A stretch of DNA of 64,000 nucleotides, from assembly GCA_964416315.1 (NCBI GenBank), contig CAYQDR010000010.1, positions 1 to 64,000 on the forward strand, in the 5' to 3' direction. The position numbers and the translations under genes were made by a program. The stretch is from CAYQDR01 sp964416315 (lineage in GTDB: Bacteria > Methylomirabilota > Methylomirabilia > Rokubacteriales > DASRDR01). Numbering within the stretch: the first letter of the stretch is position 1; the number at the start of each line of letters is the position of its first letter. Under the pieces are notes generated by a model. That model was not told the origin of the DNA. It saw nothing but the letters and a program-made list of their open reading frames with translations, and searched no databases. Positions 1 through 8,196 of the stretch are shown here, one piece after another.

Positions 1-2
1 TC

Positions 3-521
3 GCCTCGGGGGTGGCGTGCTGGATCCACGACGCGATCTCGGCCTACCGCACGACGGAGGACACCAATCCCCCGGTCTTCCAGCACACCCACCTCTGGCT
101 CGAACCGCAGGGCCTTCCGAACCTCCGGGTCTCGATCGCCAACGCCAACGCCTACGCCATCTGGAAGTTCTCCAAGAACCAGGCGGCCGCGAAGGAGTTC
201 CTGCTGCACCTCGCGGACAAGTGGCTGGAGGGCATGACCGGCAGCCGCGGCTACAACATGCCGTTCCTCAACGACTTCTACAAGAAGCCCATGCCGGTCA
301 TCGGGACCGACCCGAAGCTGCAAATCCTCCAGGAGTTCCCCAAGATCGTGGCGTTCTTCGGGTATCCGGGCCCGTTCACGACCCCCATCCAGGAGGTCGT
401 GGCCACGTTCGTCTTCCCGGACATGTGCACGCGGGTGGCGCGTGGCCAGAGCCCGGATGAGGCCCTCAGGTGGGCGATGGGGGAGTACCGCCGGATCTAC
501 GCCAAGCACAAGCGCGCATGA
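3..521 (+). CDS. Sugar ABC transporter substrate-binding protein, C-terminal part
   Basis: The gene enters from the left edge, so only about the last 172 residues are seen and the signal peptide is outside the window. The segment has the C-terminal lobe pattern of family 1 extracellular solute-binding proteins: an aromatic-rich HLWLEPQG stretch, a conserved SKNQAAAKEFLLHL helix, and a closing helix of the type PDEALRWAMGEYRRIY. Its TGA overlaps the ATG of the first permease gene (ATGA), so the three genes are translationally coupled. The family delivers sugars or polyols to a membrane permease pair in the periplasm. The substrate cannot be read from the sequence. Confidence 0.85.
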   Translation, partial: ASGVACWIHDAISAYRTTEDTNPPVFQHTHLWLEPQGLPNLRVSIANANAYAIWKFSKNQAAAKEFLLHLADKWLEGMTGSRGYNMPFLNDFYKKPMPVIGTDPKLQILQEFPKIVAFFGYPGPFTTPIQEVVATFVFPDMCTRVARGQSPDEALRWAMGEYRRIYAKHKRA

Positions 522-1504
522 CGGCAACCCCTGGCGGCGGCCCGCCCGACACCGGGGCTCGGGTCGCCGCCGTTCCGATCGCCGGGCGGGTGGCAGGTCG
601 CGCCTGGTGGCGCGCCGCCACCGCCCGGCGCCTCGCGTTCGGCTACACGCTTCTGGCCCCGGCGGTCCTCTACGTGGGGCTCCTGGTCGGGGCCCCGTTC
701 CTGTTCTCGCTCTATCTGGCCGTGAGCGACGCGAACGTCGGCGACCCCGTTGCGTCGTTCGTCGGCCTGGAGAACTTCCGGGCGGCGTGGGAGAGTCCCA
801 CGTTCCACATCGCCTGGCAGAACAGCCTCATCTTCACGGTCGTTGCGTTCGTCCTCAAGGGCTTGCTCGGAACGACTCTCGCGTTCCTCCTGCTGCAGTC
901 CTTTCGCGGCAAGAAGCTCGTCCGGGGCCTGGTCGTGATCCCCTTCACGCTCCCGATCGCGATCAGCGTGCTCGGCTGGAAGTGGATGTACGACTCCCAG
1001 TTCAGCTTGATCAACTGGGCGCTGCGCGGGGTCGGCCTGATCGGGGCCTACGGAACGGAAGGGTGGCCGGTGTGGCTCGGCCAGCCGCACCTGGCACTGT
1101 TCGCGGTCATCTCCGTGAACGTCTGGCGGAGCTTTCCGTTCTCGGCCATCGTGCTGCTGGCCGGCTACACGTCGATCCCGCCCGAGGTGCTCGACTCCGC
1201 CAAGGTGGACGGGGCGACGTTCCTTCAGCGGTTCCGCCACGTGGTGGTCCCGATGATCCTGCCCATCCTGCTCGTGGGACTCCTGTTCGACACGGTCTTC
1301 ACCCTCTCGGATCTGAGCGTCGTCTATCTCCTGACCAACGGCGGGCCCGACAACGCCACGCAGATCCTGCCGACGCTGGCCTACCAGATCGGCATCCAGG
1401 CAGGGGCGCTCGGGCGCGGCGCGGCCATCTCGCTCTTCCTGTTCCCGTTGCTCCTCCCGGCCATGATTCTCCTCCTCCGGAACCTGAGGCGACGGGAATG
1501 GTAA
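518..1504 (+). CDS. ABC sugar transporter permease, MalF/UgpA type
   Basis: The product is an inner-membrane permease of about 328 residues with six predicted membrane segments, the first near residues 45-70 (LLAPAVLYVGLLVGAPFLF). The cytoplasmic EAA loop, which docks the ATPase, reads VLDSAKVDGATFLQRFRHVVVP. I chose the ATG at 518 because it overlaps the SBP stop; an in-frame GTG at 470 would lie inside the SBP gene. The 3' end overlaps the next permease by 7 nt. No ATP-binding subunit follows, so the ATPase must lie upstream of the window or be shared with other systems. Confidence 0.9.
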   Translation: MTATPGGGPPDTGARVAAVPIAGRVAGRAWWRAATARRLAFGYTLLAPAVLYVGLLVGAPFLFSLYLAVSDANVGDPVASFVGLENFRAAWESPTFHIAWQNSLIFTVVAFVLKGLLGTTLAFLLLQSFRGKKLVRGLVVIPFTLPIAISVLGWKWMYDSQFSLINWALRGVGLIGAYGTEGWPVWLGQPHLALFAVISVNVWRSFPFSAIVLLAGYTSIPPEVLDSAKVDGATFLQRFRHVVVPMILPILLVGLLFDTVFTLSDLSVVYLLTNGGPDNATQILPTLAYQIGIQAGALGRGAAISLFLFPLLLPAMILLLRNLRRREW

Positions 1505-2364
1505 GCGCGCAGTGCCCCCAGAGCCGGCGTGCCAAGGAGGTCCGCCGCTACGGGCTCATCTACGCGGGCCTGACCCCGTTCATCGTCATCGCCGTCTTTC
1601 CCGTGTACTGGATGGCCGTCACCGCGTTGAAGCAGGAGTCGGACCTCTACCGGATGGACGTGATTCCGTTCTGGTTCTATTTGCCCCCGACCTTGAAGCA
1701 CTTCAAGTACCTGTTCGAGCACACGTGGTACGCCGCCTGGATCGTGAACACCATGTCGGTCTCGGCCCTCGTCGCGGTCCTCACGCTTCTCACGGCCATC
1801 CCGGCCGGCTACGCGCTGGCGCGGCTCAGGCTGCCGGGGGCGGAGAACCTCGGGATCGCGATCTTCATGACCTACCTGGTCCCGCCCATCATCCTGTTCC
1901 TGCCCCTCTCCCGCGTCGTGTCGGAGCTCGGCCTCCAGGACCGGTGGTGGGCCCTCGTCCTCATCTATCCGACGTTCACGATCCCCTTCTGCACCTGGCT
2001 CCTGATGGGCTTCTTCAAGACTGTCCCGATGGAGATCGAGGAGGCCGCGCGCGTGGACGGCTGCGGCCAGCTCGGCGCCCTGGTCCGGGTCGTCCTGCCG
2101 GTCAGCCTCCCCGGAATGCTGACGGCGGTGATCTTTTCCTTCACGCTCTCCATGCAGGACTTCCTCTACGCGCTGGCCTTCGTCTCGATCTCGGATCAGA
2201 AGCCGGTGCCCGTGGGCGTCGCGACCGAGCTGATCCGGGGGGACGTCTTCTTCTGGGGGTCGCTGATGGCCGGGGCGCTGCTCGTGGGGATCCCGGTGGC
2301 GATCCTCTACAACTTCTTCCTCGACCGCTTCATTACCGGGATCACCGGCGCCGCAGTCAAGTAG
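1498..2364 (+). CDS. ABC sugar transporter permease, MalG/UgpE type
   Basis: This is the second membrane subunit of the system (about 288 residues, six predicted membrane segments). The EAA loop is clear: IEEAARVDGCGQLGALVRVVLP. The ATG at 1498 overlaps the stop of the preceding permease. The C-terminus (RFITGITGAAVK) is typical of MalG-like proteins. It is the last gene of the + strand operon and is followed by a strong hairpin shared with the convergent cupin gene. Confidence 0.9.
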   Translation: MVSAQCPQSRRAKEVRRYGLIYAGLTPFIVIAVFPVYWMAVTALKQESDLYRMDVIPFWFYLPPTLKHFKYLFEHTWYAAWIVNTMSVSALVAVLTLLTAIPAGYALARLRLPGAENLGIAIFMTYLVPPIILFLPLSRVVSELGLQDRWWALVLIYPTFTIPFCTWLLMGFFKTVPMEIEEAARVDGCGQLGALVRVVLPVSLPGMLTAVIFSFTLSMQDFLYALAFVSISDQKPVPVGVATELIRGDVFFWGSLMAGALLVGIPVAILYNFFLDRFITGITGAAVK

Positions 2365-2382
2365 GGAGGAGAAAGGGGAGCG

Positions 2383-2415
2383 GGCCCGGGGCGGCGGGGC
2401 CCGCCGCCCCGGGCC
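2383..2415. terminator. Bidirectional hairpin between convergent genes
   Basis: A 16-bp perfect inverted repeat (arms 2383-2398 and 2400-2415, one-base loop as written) lies between the permease stop at 2364 and the stop of the convergent cupin gene at 2441. There is no U tract, so it is a stem-only terminator or mRNA 3'-end stabiliser serving both strands. Confidence 0.6.
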
Positions 2416-2440
2416 AGGAGACGCCGGAGGCGCGCGGCGG

Positions 2441-2893
2441 CTAGTCGGGCTCGGCCTTCTGGACCGTCGGTGCCCCGGGATAGCCGATGTGGACCATCAG
2501 GTAGCGGATGGGCTTCGGGGTGGTGTTCATGTGGTTGTGCCACCACCCGCCGTTGTCCATGAAGCCCTGGCCCGTTGCGTGGTACTGGATTCCCTGAATG
2601 CCCACAGGTCCGGTCTCGTATTGGGTCGTCAATACTCCTTCGATGACGTAGATGTAAGTCGGCACCCGGAAGCGCTGGAGCCCGGTCTGCCCTCCGGGCT
2701 CCAGCTCGACCGTCCCTCCCGAGACGAAGACCGGCGAGCTGACCGTCGCGGTGAAGCCTCCGAGCGAGCTGACGAGGCCCTTGACCTTGATCCCCTTCGG
2801 TTCCGGCGGCTTGCCGTCCTGGGCGCGGACTGCGAGTCCCGCGAGTCCGACGGAGAGGGCCACCCCGAGAGCGACGAACGTTCTGGTCCTCAT
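2441..2893 (-). CDS. Secreted cupin-domain protein
   Basis: The product is a 150-residue protein with an N-terminal signal peptide (residues 1-24, cut after VRAQ or nearby) and a single small beta-barrel. Cupin-like features are the YVIEGVLTTQYETGPVG strand pair and the WWHNHMNTTPKPIRYLMVHI strand, which supplies histidines that could bind a metal. The start has a good Shine-Dalgarno sequence (GGGAGGTGA) just upstream. The gene is divergent from the propeller gene at 3011 and convergent with the permease operon. The substrate is unknown; many such periplasmic cupins are uncharacterised. Confidence 0.75.
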   Translation of the reverse strand: MRTRTFVALGVALSVGLAGLAVRAQDGKPPEPKGIKVKGLVSSLGGFTATVSSPVFVSGGTVELEPGGQTGLQRFRVPTYIYVIEGVLTTQYETGPVGIQGIQYHATGQGFMDNGGWWHNHMNTTPKPIRYLMVHIGYPGAPTVQKAEPD

Positions 2894-3010
2894 CGGTCAC
2901 CTCCCGTGAAAGCGGCGTGAGACGTCGGGCTTGCCATGCACGCTCCTGCCAGGCTCAGCAGGATTCGGCTCTTGGTGGAGTGGGCGGAGACTAGCATCGG
3001 GCGATTGCGG

Positions 3011-4069
3011 ATGTCAAGGCTGAGTTGTGGCCTCGGGTCTGCGGGGAGGGTCCTGGTGGCGGCCGGAGGCCTGGCGATCCTCGCCGCGGCCGTCCTGACC
3101 CCGGCGAGGGCGGAACTCCGGGTCGCGCCGGGTCTCAGGGTCGAGGAGGTGGTGACCGGGCTCACCCGGCCGATCGAGCTGGCCTTCCAGCGGCCCGGCA
3201 GGCTGGTGGTCCTGAGCCACGGCTGGCGCGGCGACGCGGCCGAGCTCCACTGGGTGGACCTCGCGGGGACGCCACCGGCGGACCTCTCCCGGGCCCCACG
3301 GGTCGTGATCCCGTTCGCGGAGGGGCCGCGGAAGACCGCCTTCGGGAGCCTGGCCGTCGAGCCCAGAACCGGCGACCTCTTCCTGGGCGAAGAGAACGGC
3401 AACCGGATCTACCGGTTCACCGCGGACCAGAAGCTCGCGCTGTTCGCCGTGGGTCTCCACCACCTGGTCGGCGGCAGCAGCCTCGCGTTCGATGGGCAGG
3501 GCCGACTCGTCGTCCTGGACTTCGCGAGCCCCGAGGGGCGCTTGCGCTCCGAGTCGCCCGCGCCGCCCGGGCTCGACTGGCTCGCCTCGGAGGCGTACCA
3601 GGGGCCGCTCGTGTTCCGGCTCGACCCGCTGGAGGACCTCCCCCGCCCGAGGCGGCTGGACTTCGCCGTGCCCATGTTCCCGAGGCGCGCGGCGCTCGGG
3701 GCGCCCGGCGTCGCGGCCCTCCCCCGGTTCGTCTCCGTGGCGGCCTCGCCTGCCGCCGAGGGGATCTTCCTCCTCGGCTCCCCCGGGGAGGTGTTCCGGC
3801 TGACCCCGTCGACCGGGCTCCAGCTTCTCGCGCGGCTTCCGGCAGGGAACTATCACCGGACCCACATGGCGGTAGCACCGGATGGGAACGTATTCGTGAG
3901 CAGCGGCTTCCACATCCGCGACCTCTTCCGGATCTCGCCCGCCGGCGTCGTGACCATCATCGCCCGGGAGTTGGGGGATCCCGGGGGGATTGTGGTCGAT
4001 CGCGCGGGCGATCTTTATATCGTCGAGACCGCCCTCCACCGGATCATCCGGATTCGCCCCGACCCCTAG
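3011..4069 (+). CDS. Secreted NHL/SMP-30-like beta-propeller protein
   Basis: I place the start at the ATG at 3011. It gives a signal peptide of about 33 residues ending ...LTPARA; the in-frame ATG at 2936 would put 25 polar residues before it. The mature part has repeated strand motifs such as GSLAVEPRTGDLFLGEENGNRIYRF, SSLAFDGQGRLVVLDFA, MAVAPDGNVFVSSG and GGIVVDRAGDLYIVET, spaced like propeller blades. Proteins of this fold include lactonases, sugar dehydrogenases and pure scaffolds. I see no feature that decides between them. Confidence 0.7.
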   Translation: MSRLSCGLGSAGRVLVAAGGLAILAAAVLTPARAELRVAPGLRVEEVVTGLTRPIELAFQRPGRLVVLSHGWRGDAAELHWVDLAGTPPADLSRAPRVVIPFAEGPRKTAFGSLAVEPRTGDLFLGEENGNRIYRFTADQKLALFAVGLHHLVGGSSLAFDGQGRLVVLDFASPEGRLRSESPAPPGLDWLASEAYQGPLVFRLDPLEDLPRPRRLDFAVPMFPRRAALGAPGVAALPRFVSVAASPAAEGIFLLGSPGEVFRLTPSTGLQLLARLPAGNYHRTHMAVAPDGNVFVSSGFHIRDLFRISPAGVVTIIARELGDPGGIVVDRAGDLYIVETALHRIIRIRPDP

Positions 4070-4074
4070 AGATC

Positions 4075-4165
4075 CTCGGAGGGGGGCATGGCCTCCCTCC
4101 GATTCCTCCCCCCTCGATTGTGGGGGGCAAAGCCCGCGCTCGGAGCGCTTCGTTCGGGAGTGTGC
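4075..4165 (+). repeat. Dispersed repeat family A, copy 1 (degenerate)
   Basis: This is a diverged copy of the family A element (best seen at 31207-31300 and 23915-24010). It has a G-run/C-run hairpin, a C-rich linker, a second hairpin around GGGCAAAGCCC, and the tail GCTCGGAGCGCTTCG. It lies between the convergent propeller gene and permease operon. Confidence 0.65.
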
Positions 4166-4206
4166 GGGCCGCGTGACCCGCTCTCGCGTTTTTCAGCAGA
4201 CCCCCT

Positions 4207-5079
4207 TCAGGCGCCCTCGACCATTGCGGCGGTCAGCCCGCGCACGTAACCGCGGGCGAACAGGGCGGAGATCAGCACCACCGGGATCGCCATCAGGTTG
4301 ATCCCCGCCACGGCCAGCAGCTCGTCCAGGGCCACGTCCATCGTGGCCAGCCCGGCCGGGATCGTCTGGCTGTGCTTGTCGAGGATGAAGATCGAGGCCA
4401 GCGTGAAGTCGCTGGCGACGATCCCCAGGGCGAAGATCCCGGCGGCGACCACGACGGGGCGCGCCATGGGCAGGATGATCCGGAGGAACGCGGTCGCGCG
4501 GTTGGCCCCCTCGATGAGCGCCGAGTCCTCGATGTCCGGGGAGAGGTGCTGGAAGTACGCCGAGAGGATCCAGATGCAGAAGGGGACGGCCATGGTCGAG
4601 TAGACCAGGACCAGCAGCAGGAGGTTGTCGTCCAGGTGGAGCCGGATGACGAGCTGGTAGAGCGGCACGAAGAGAATCGTGTGCGGGACGACGTAGGTCG
4701 CGAAGACCGCCCGCCGCCACCAGCGGAAGCCCGGCGGGCGGAGGCGGCCGAGGGCGTACGCGGCCAGGATGCTGACGACCAGGGTCAGCGCCAGCGAGCC
4801 GGCGAAGACGATGATCGTGTTCTCCATCCAGTCCAGGAACGGGTAGGACTGCTTGAGCGTCCGCCCCACGAAGCCCCGGGACCCCTCCTTGGGGACGAAC
4901 AGCTCCTCGAAGTTCTCGAACGTGGGCCTGAGGACGATGAGGGGATGGCCGAAGACGTCCTCCTGGGCCCCCTTCAGCGACTGGATGAGCATGTAGTAGA
5001 CGGGGAAGACGCAGTAGACGGCGACCAGGACGAGGAGGCTCCCCTGGCCGACCTTCCGCCACCACGGCTTGGGGTTCAT
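4207..5079 (-). CDS. ABC sugar transporter permease, MalG type (second pair)
   Basis: An inner-membrane permease of about 290 residues. The first membrane segment is LLVLVAVYCVFPVYYMLIQS, and the EAA loop reads DIEDSALIEGANRATAFLRIILP, with Ser in place of the first Ala. The ATG at 5079 overlaps the stop of the upstream permease. It is the last gene of the - strand transport cluster. Many charged and aromatic residues between the first two segments (DVFGHPLIVLRPTFENF) match the periplasmic loop of the family. Confidence 0.85.
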   Translation of the reverse strand: MNPKPWWRKVGQGSLLVLVAVYCVFPVYYMLIQSLKGAQEDVFGHPLIVLRPTFENFEELFVPKEGSRGFVGRTLKQSYPFLDWMENTIIVFAGSLALTLVVSILAAYALGRLRPPGFRWWRRAVFATYVVPHTILFVPLYQLVIRLHLDDNLLLLVLVYSTMAVPFCIWILSAYFQHLSPDIEDSALIEGANRATAFLRIILPMARPVVVAAGIFALGIVASDFTLASIFILDKHSQTIPAGLATMDVALDELLAVAGINLMAIPVVLISALFARGYVRGLTAAMVEGA

Positions 5080-6041
5080 CGCGCCTCCTCCTCGCGGGGG
5101 TCGAACATCCGGAACAGGACCAACAGGACTGCGACGAGGAGGGGCACGATCGTCAGCGACAGCGCGGCGCCGGCCGCGATCTGCCCGCCCCGGATGGCCA
5201 GCCAGTAGGCCTGGGTTCCGATGACCGGGAAGATGATCCTCCCCCCGGTCAGCAGCCAGACGTTCGCCAGGTCGGCAAACGCCGTCGTGAGGGAAATGAA
5301 GACGCCGAGGGCGAGGAACGGCTTGAGGAGGGGCACCGTCACCAGCCAGAACCGGCGCCAGACCGACTTGGATTCCAGGAGGGAGCACTCGAAGAGCTCG
5401 GGAGGGATCGCGTTGATTCCCGCGAGCAGGAAGACGCCGATGAACGAGCTGCCGCGCCAGATGTTGAACAGGGCCACGCTCAGGAACGCCCACGCGCCGT
5501 CCCCCAGCGCGCCGTCCACCACATACTTCACGTTGCCCAGGAAGACGGCGTGCGCTACGACGATGGGCGGGTTCAGCGTCCAGTACCACCCGATGACGCT
5601 CACGCTGGCGGGATAGACCCACGGCAGGAAGACCGCAAAGAATACCAGGGCTCGCCCCCGAAACGGGTTGGCGAGGAGCAGCGCGAAGCCCAGCCCGAGG
5701 GCGAGCTTGGCCGCGCTCGTGACCAGGGCATAGGTGACGGTCACGGTGGCGGCCCACCAGAACTGCCGGTCCCCGAGCAGACGGGCGTAGTTTTCGGCGC
5801 CCACGAAGCCGGCGGGCCCCTCTTTCAGCGGCGAGAGGTCGGTCAGGCTGATCCAGAGCTCCCACGCCACCGGATAGGCCAGTACCAGGAGCAGCAACAG
5901 CACGGCCGGCGCGAGCAGAAGGTACGCGAGCCCGATGTCGCGGCGGCGCCGGGCACGGAAGCTGCTCCTGCGGGCGTGCGTCGCCGGAAACCACGTCGCG
6001 GGAGCCCAAGCAGCCCGGCTGGCCAGGGCGATCCCCCTCAG
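5076..6041 (-). CDS. ABC sugar transporter permease, MalF type (second pair), atypical start
   Basis: An inner-membrane permease whose core begins RRRRDIGLAYLLLAPAVLLL. The EAA loop is degenerate (ELFECSLLESKSVWRRFW), lacking both the Ala-Ala pair and the usual Asp-Gly. Start choice is a real problem. There is no ATG, GTG or TTG between a far-upstream TTG at 6209 and codons inside the first membrane segment. A CTG at 6041-6039 overlaps the stop of the small ORF before it (CTGA) and would give a 321-residue protein of normal length, so I use it. The TTG at 6209 would add 56 residues of non-permease sequence. Confidence 0.75.
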   Translation of the reverse strand: MRGIALASRAAWAPATWFPATHARRSSFRARRRRDIGLAYLLLAPAVLLLLLVLAYPVAWELWISLTDLSPLKEGPAGFVGAENYARLLGDRQFWWAATVTVTYALVTSAAKLALGLGFALLLANPFRGRALVFFAVFLPWVYPASVSVIGWYWTLNPPIVVAHAVFLGNVKYVVDGALGDGAWAFLSVALFNIWRGSSFIGVFLLAGINAIPPELFECSLLESKSVWRRFWLVTVPLLKPFLALGVFISLTTAFADLANVWLLTGGRIIFPVIGTQAYWLAIRGGQIAAGAALSLTIVPLLVAVLLVLFRMFDPREEEAR

Positions 6042-6249
6042 CGGATTTCCCGGCTCAGGACCGGGACGCGGTACGTGTGCTCGATCGTCTCTCTGCGTAC
6101 CGGGTCGATCATCCGGATCGTCCAGGTGTCGGCGAACGCGAGCGCGTGATCCAGCGTCACCACCGTGCCGGAGTAGAGGAGGTAGAGCCGAGGTTGTACA
6201 TCCGGACAAACCGGAACTGCTCCGGGCTGACCCGGCCGCCCCGCAGCAC
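6038..6249 (-). pseudogene. Small frameshifted ORF between permease genes
   Basis: After the stop of the upstream MalG-type gene, one frame reads a protein-like stretch containing RVSPEQFRFVRMYN (GTG possible at 6249). The next frame continues with RLYLLYSGTVV and later AFADTWTIRMIDPVRRETIE before a stop at 6038. One inserted base near 6190 would join them into about 70 residues. I do not recognise the family. It could be a decayed remnant of a deleted gene or a genuine small gene with a sequencing error. Its stop overlaps the proposed CTG start of the next permease. Confidence 0.4.
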
Positions 6250-6288
6250 CCCGAGGCGAACGGACGTCGGGATGGAGCCCCTCCCGGG

Positions 6289-7170
6289 CTACCCCTTGAC
6301 GGCGCCGGTGAGGCCGGCGACGTAGTGCTCCACGAAGAAGGAATAGACGAGGGCGACGGGCACGGAACCCAGCAGCGCGCCGGCCATGAGCGGGCCCCAG
6401 AAGAACACGTCCCCCCGGATCAGCTCCGAGACGACGCCCACCGGGACCGTCTTCTGCTGCGGGGAGGAGAGGAAGACGAGCGCGTAGATGAACTCGTTCC
6501 ACGAGAGCGTGAAGGCGAAGATCCCCGCCGAGAGGATCCCGGGTGTCGCGATGGGGAAGATGATCTGGAGCATCGCCCGGATCCGGCTCGCCCCGTCGAT
6601 CCGCGCGCACTCCTCGAGCTCCTTGGGGATCGTCTTGAAGTACCCCATCATGAGCCACGTGCAGAAGGGGATCAGGAAGGTGGGGTAGGTCAGGATGAGC
6701 GACCACGGCGTGTCGCCCAGGCGGAAGTTGCGGATGACGTCGGCCAGCGGGATGAACAGGAGGGTCGGCGGCACGAGGTACGTGACGAAGATCCCCGTCC
6801 CGAGCGGTCCGGCGAGCGGGAACCGGAGCCGCGCCAGGGCGTAGCCCGCGAGGAGCCCGCAGAAGAGCGAGATGAGCGTGGAGACGATGGCGATGAACAT
6901 CGTGTTGTAGAGCCACGTGCCGAACATCGTCTGCTTGAAGAGATACACGACGTGCTCGAACGTCGGGTCCGTCGTCCAGAACGGAGTATTGTTGACGGCC
7001 CGCCACGGCCGGTACAGCTCGCCGTCCGGCCGGAAGGCCGTGACGAGCATCCAGTAGAAGGGGAAGAGCGTGCCGACGACGAAGGCGGTGAGGGGGATGT
7101 AGAAGTAAACCCACTTGCGCCAGTAGGTGCCCTCGACCATCCCCGCCCCGGAACCCGCGCGCCCGGCCAT
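6289..7170 (-). CDS. ABC sugar transporter permease, MalG type (first pair)
   Basis: About 293 residues from the ATG at 7170, which shares its A with the TGA of the upstream permease (TGATG); an internal ATG (MVEGTYWRKW) is an alternative. The membrane segments start with VYFYIPLTAFVVGTLFPFYW. The EAA loop is LEECARIDGASRIRAMLQIIFP. The C-terminus (HYVAGLTGAVKG) resembles that of the permease ending at 2364, so the two systems are related. Together with the MalF-type gene at 7170-8141 it forms the channel used by the SBP at 8197-9531. Confidence 0.88.
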   Translation of the reverse strand: MAGRAGSGAGMVEGTYWRKWVYFYIPLTAFVVGTLFPFYWMLVTAFRPDGELYRPWRAVNNTPFWTTDPTFEHVVYLFKQTMFGTWLYNTMFIAIVSTLISLFCGLLAGYALARLRFPLAGPLGTGIFVTYLVPPTLLFIPLADVIRNFRLGDTPWSLILTYPTFLIPFCTWLMMGYFKTIPKELEECARIDGASRIRAMLQIIFPIATPGILSAGIFAFTLSWNEFIYALVFLSSPQQKTVPVGVVSELIRGDVFFWGPLMAGALLGSVPVALVYSFFVEHYVAGLTGAVKG

Positions 7171-8141
7171 CAGGCGCCCTCGACCCGACGGATGTACCAC
7201 AGCTGGATGACGACGATGATGAAGAGCATCGGGAACATCGCGAGCGAGGCGGCCGCCCCCTCGCCCAGGAGCCCCGTCCCGATCCCGATCTGGTAGGCGT
7301 AGGTCGCGAAGAGGTGGGTCGCGTTCGCCGGCCCGCCGCCCGTCAGCACGTAGACGAGCTGGAAGTCCGCGAACGTCTGGATCACGGAGAAGAGCGTCAC
7401 GACCATCGTCACCGGCAGGAGCAGCGGCCACGTGATCCGCCAGAAGCGCTGCCAGGCGTTCGCCCCGTCGATGGCGGCCGCCTCGTGGAGCTCGGGGTTG
7501 ACGGTCTGGAGCCCCGCCAGGAGCGTGATCGCGTAGAACGGCATGCCGCGCCAGACGTTCACGATGATCACCGAGCCGAGCGCCAGGGTCGGATCGGTCA
7601 GCCAGCCGATCCGGGTCTGGATGAGGCCGAGGTGGTACAGGGTCCAGTTCAGGACGCTGAAGGTCGGGTCGAACATCCACTTCCAGGCGAACGTCGAGAG
7701 CACCGTCGGGATGATGAACGGGAGGAGCATCGAGGCCCGGACGAGGCGCTTGCCCCTGAAATGGCGGTTGAGGAGAAGGGCGAGCCACATCCCGAGGACC
7801 AGCTTGCCAACAGTGGCCAGCCCCGTGTAGACGAACGTGTTGTACGTGGCCTGCTGGAAGATCGAGTCGTTCCAGAGCTTGGCGAAGTTCTTGAGGCCCA
7901 CGAAGACGGCGGGGTTGCCGACGGTCGCGCTCGTCAGGCTGAGCCACACCCCCGTGACGAACGGGTAGGCGATGAAGAGCGTCAGGAGGATGATGGTCGG
8001 GACCAGGAGAACCGCCCCGAGGACGCGCTCGTCCTCGAGGAGGCGCGACACCGCGCCGGTTCGCGGGGCGGTGCCGGGCAGGGTGGCGAGGCGGGCCGTC
8101 ACCTCGCCCGCCTCGCCCCGGCCACCTGTGATCGGCCTCAC
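7170..8141 (-). CDS. ABC sugar transporter permease, MalF type (first pair)
   Basis: A 323-residue membrane protein. About 45 soluble residues precede the first segment (VLLVPTIILLTLFIAYPFVTGVW). The EAA loop is canonical: LHEAAAIDGANAWQRFWRITWP. The periplasmic stretch VLTGGGPANATHLFATYAYQIG is a hallmark of sugar permeases. The gene lies 55 nt after the SBP gene and overlaps the next permease by one base, so the three are one operon. Confidence 0.9.
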   Translation of the reverse strand: MRPITGGRGEAGEVTARLATLPGTAPRTGAVSRLLEDERVLGAVLLVPTIILLTLFIAYPFVTGVWLSLTSATVGNPAVFVGLKNFAKLWNDSIFQQATYNTFVYTGLATVGKLVLGMWLALLLNRHFRGKRLVRASMLLPFIIPTVLSTFAWKWMFDPTFSVLNWTLYHLGLIQTRIGWLTDPTLALGSVIIVNVWRGMPFYAITLLAGLQTVNPELHEAAAIDGANAWQRFWRITWPLLLPVTMVVTLFSVIQTFADFQLVYVLTGGGPANATHLFATYAYQIGIGTGLLGEGAAASLAMFPMLFIIVVIQLWYIRRVEGA

Positions 8142-8196
8142 GGCACCTCTATGCGCCCGTGACCGGGCGGGGGCGCCCGAGACTCGCTGTCCCGGA

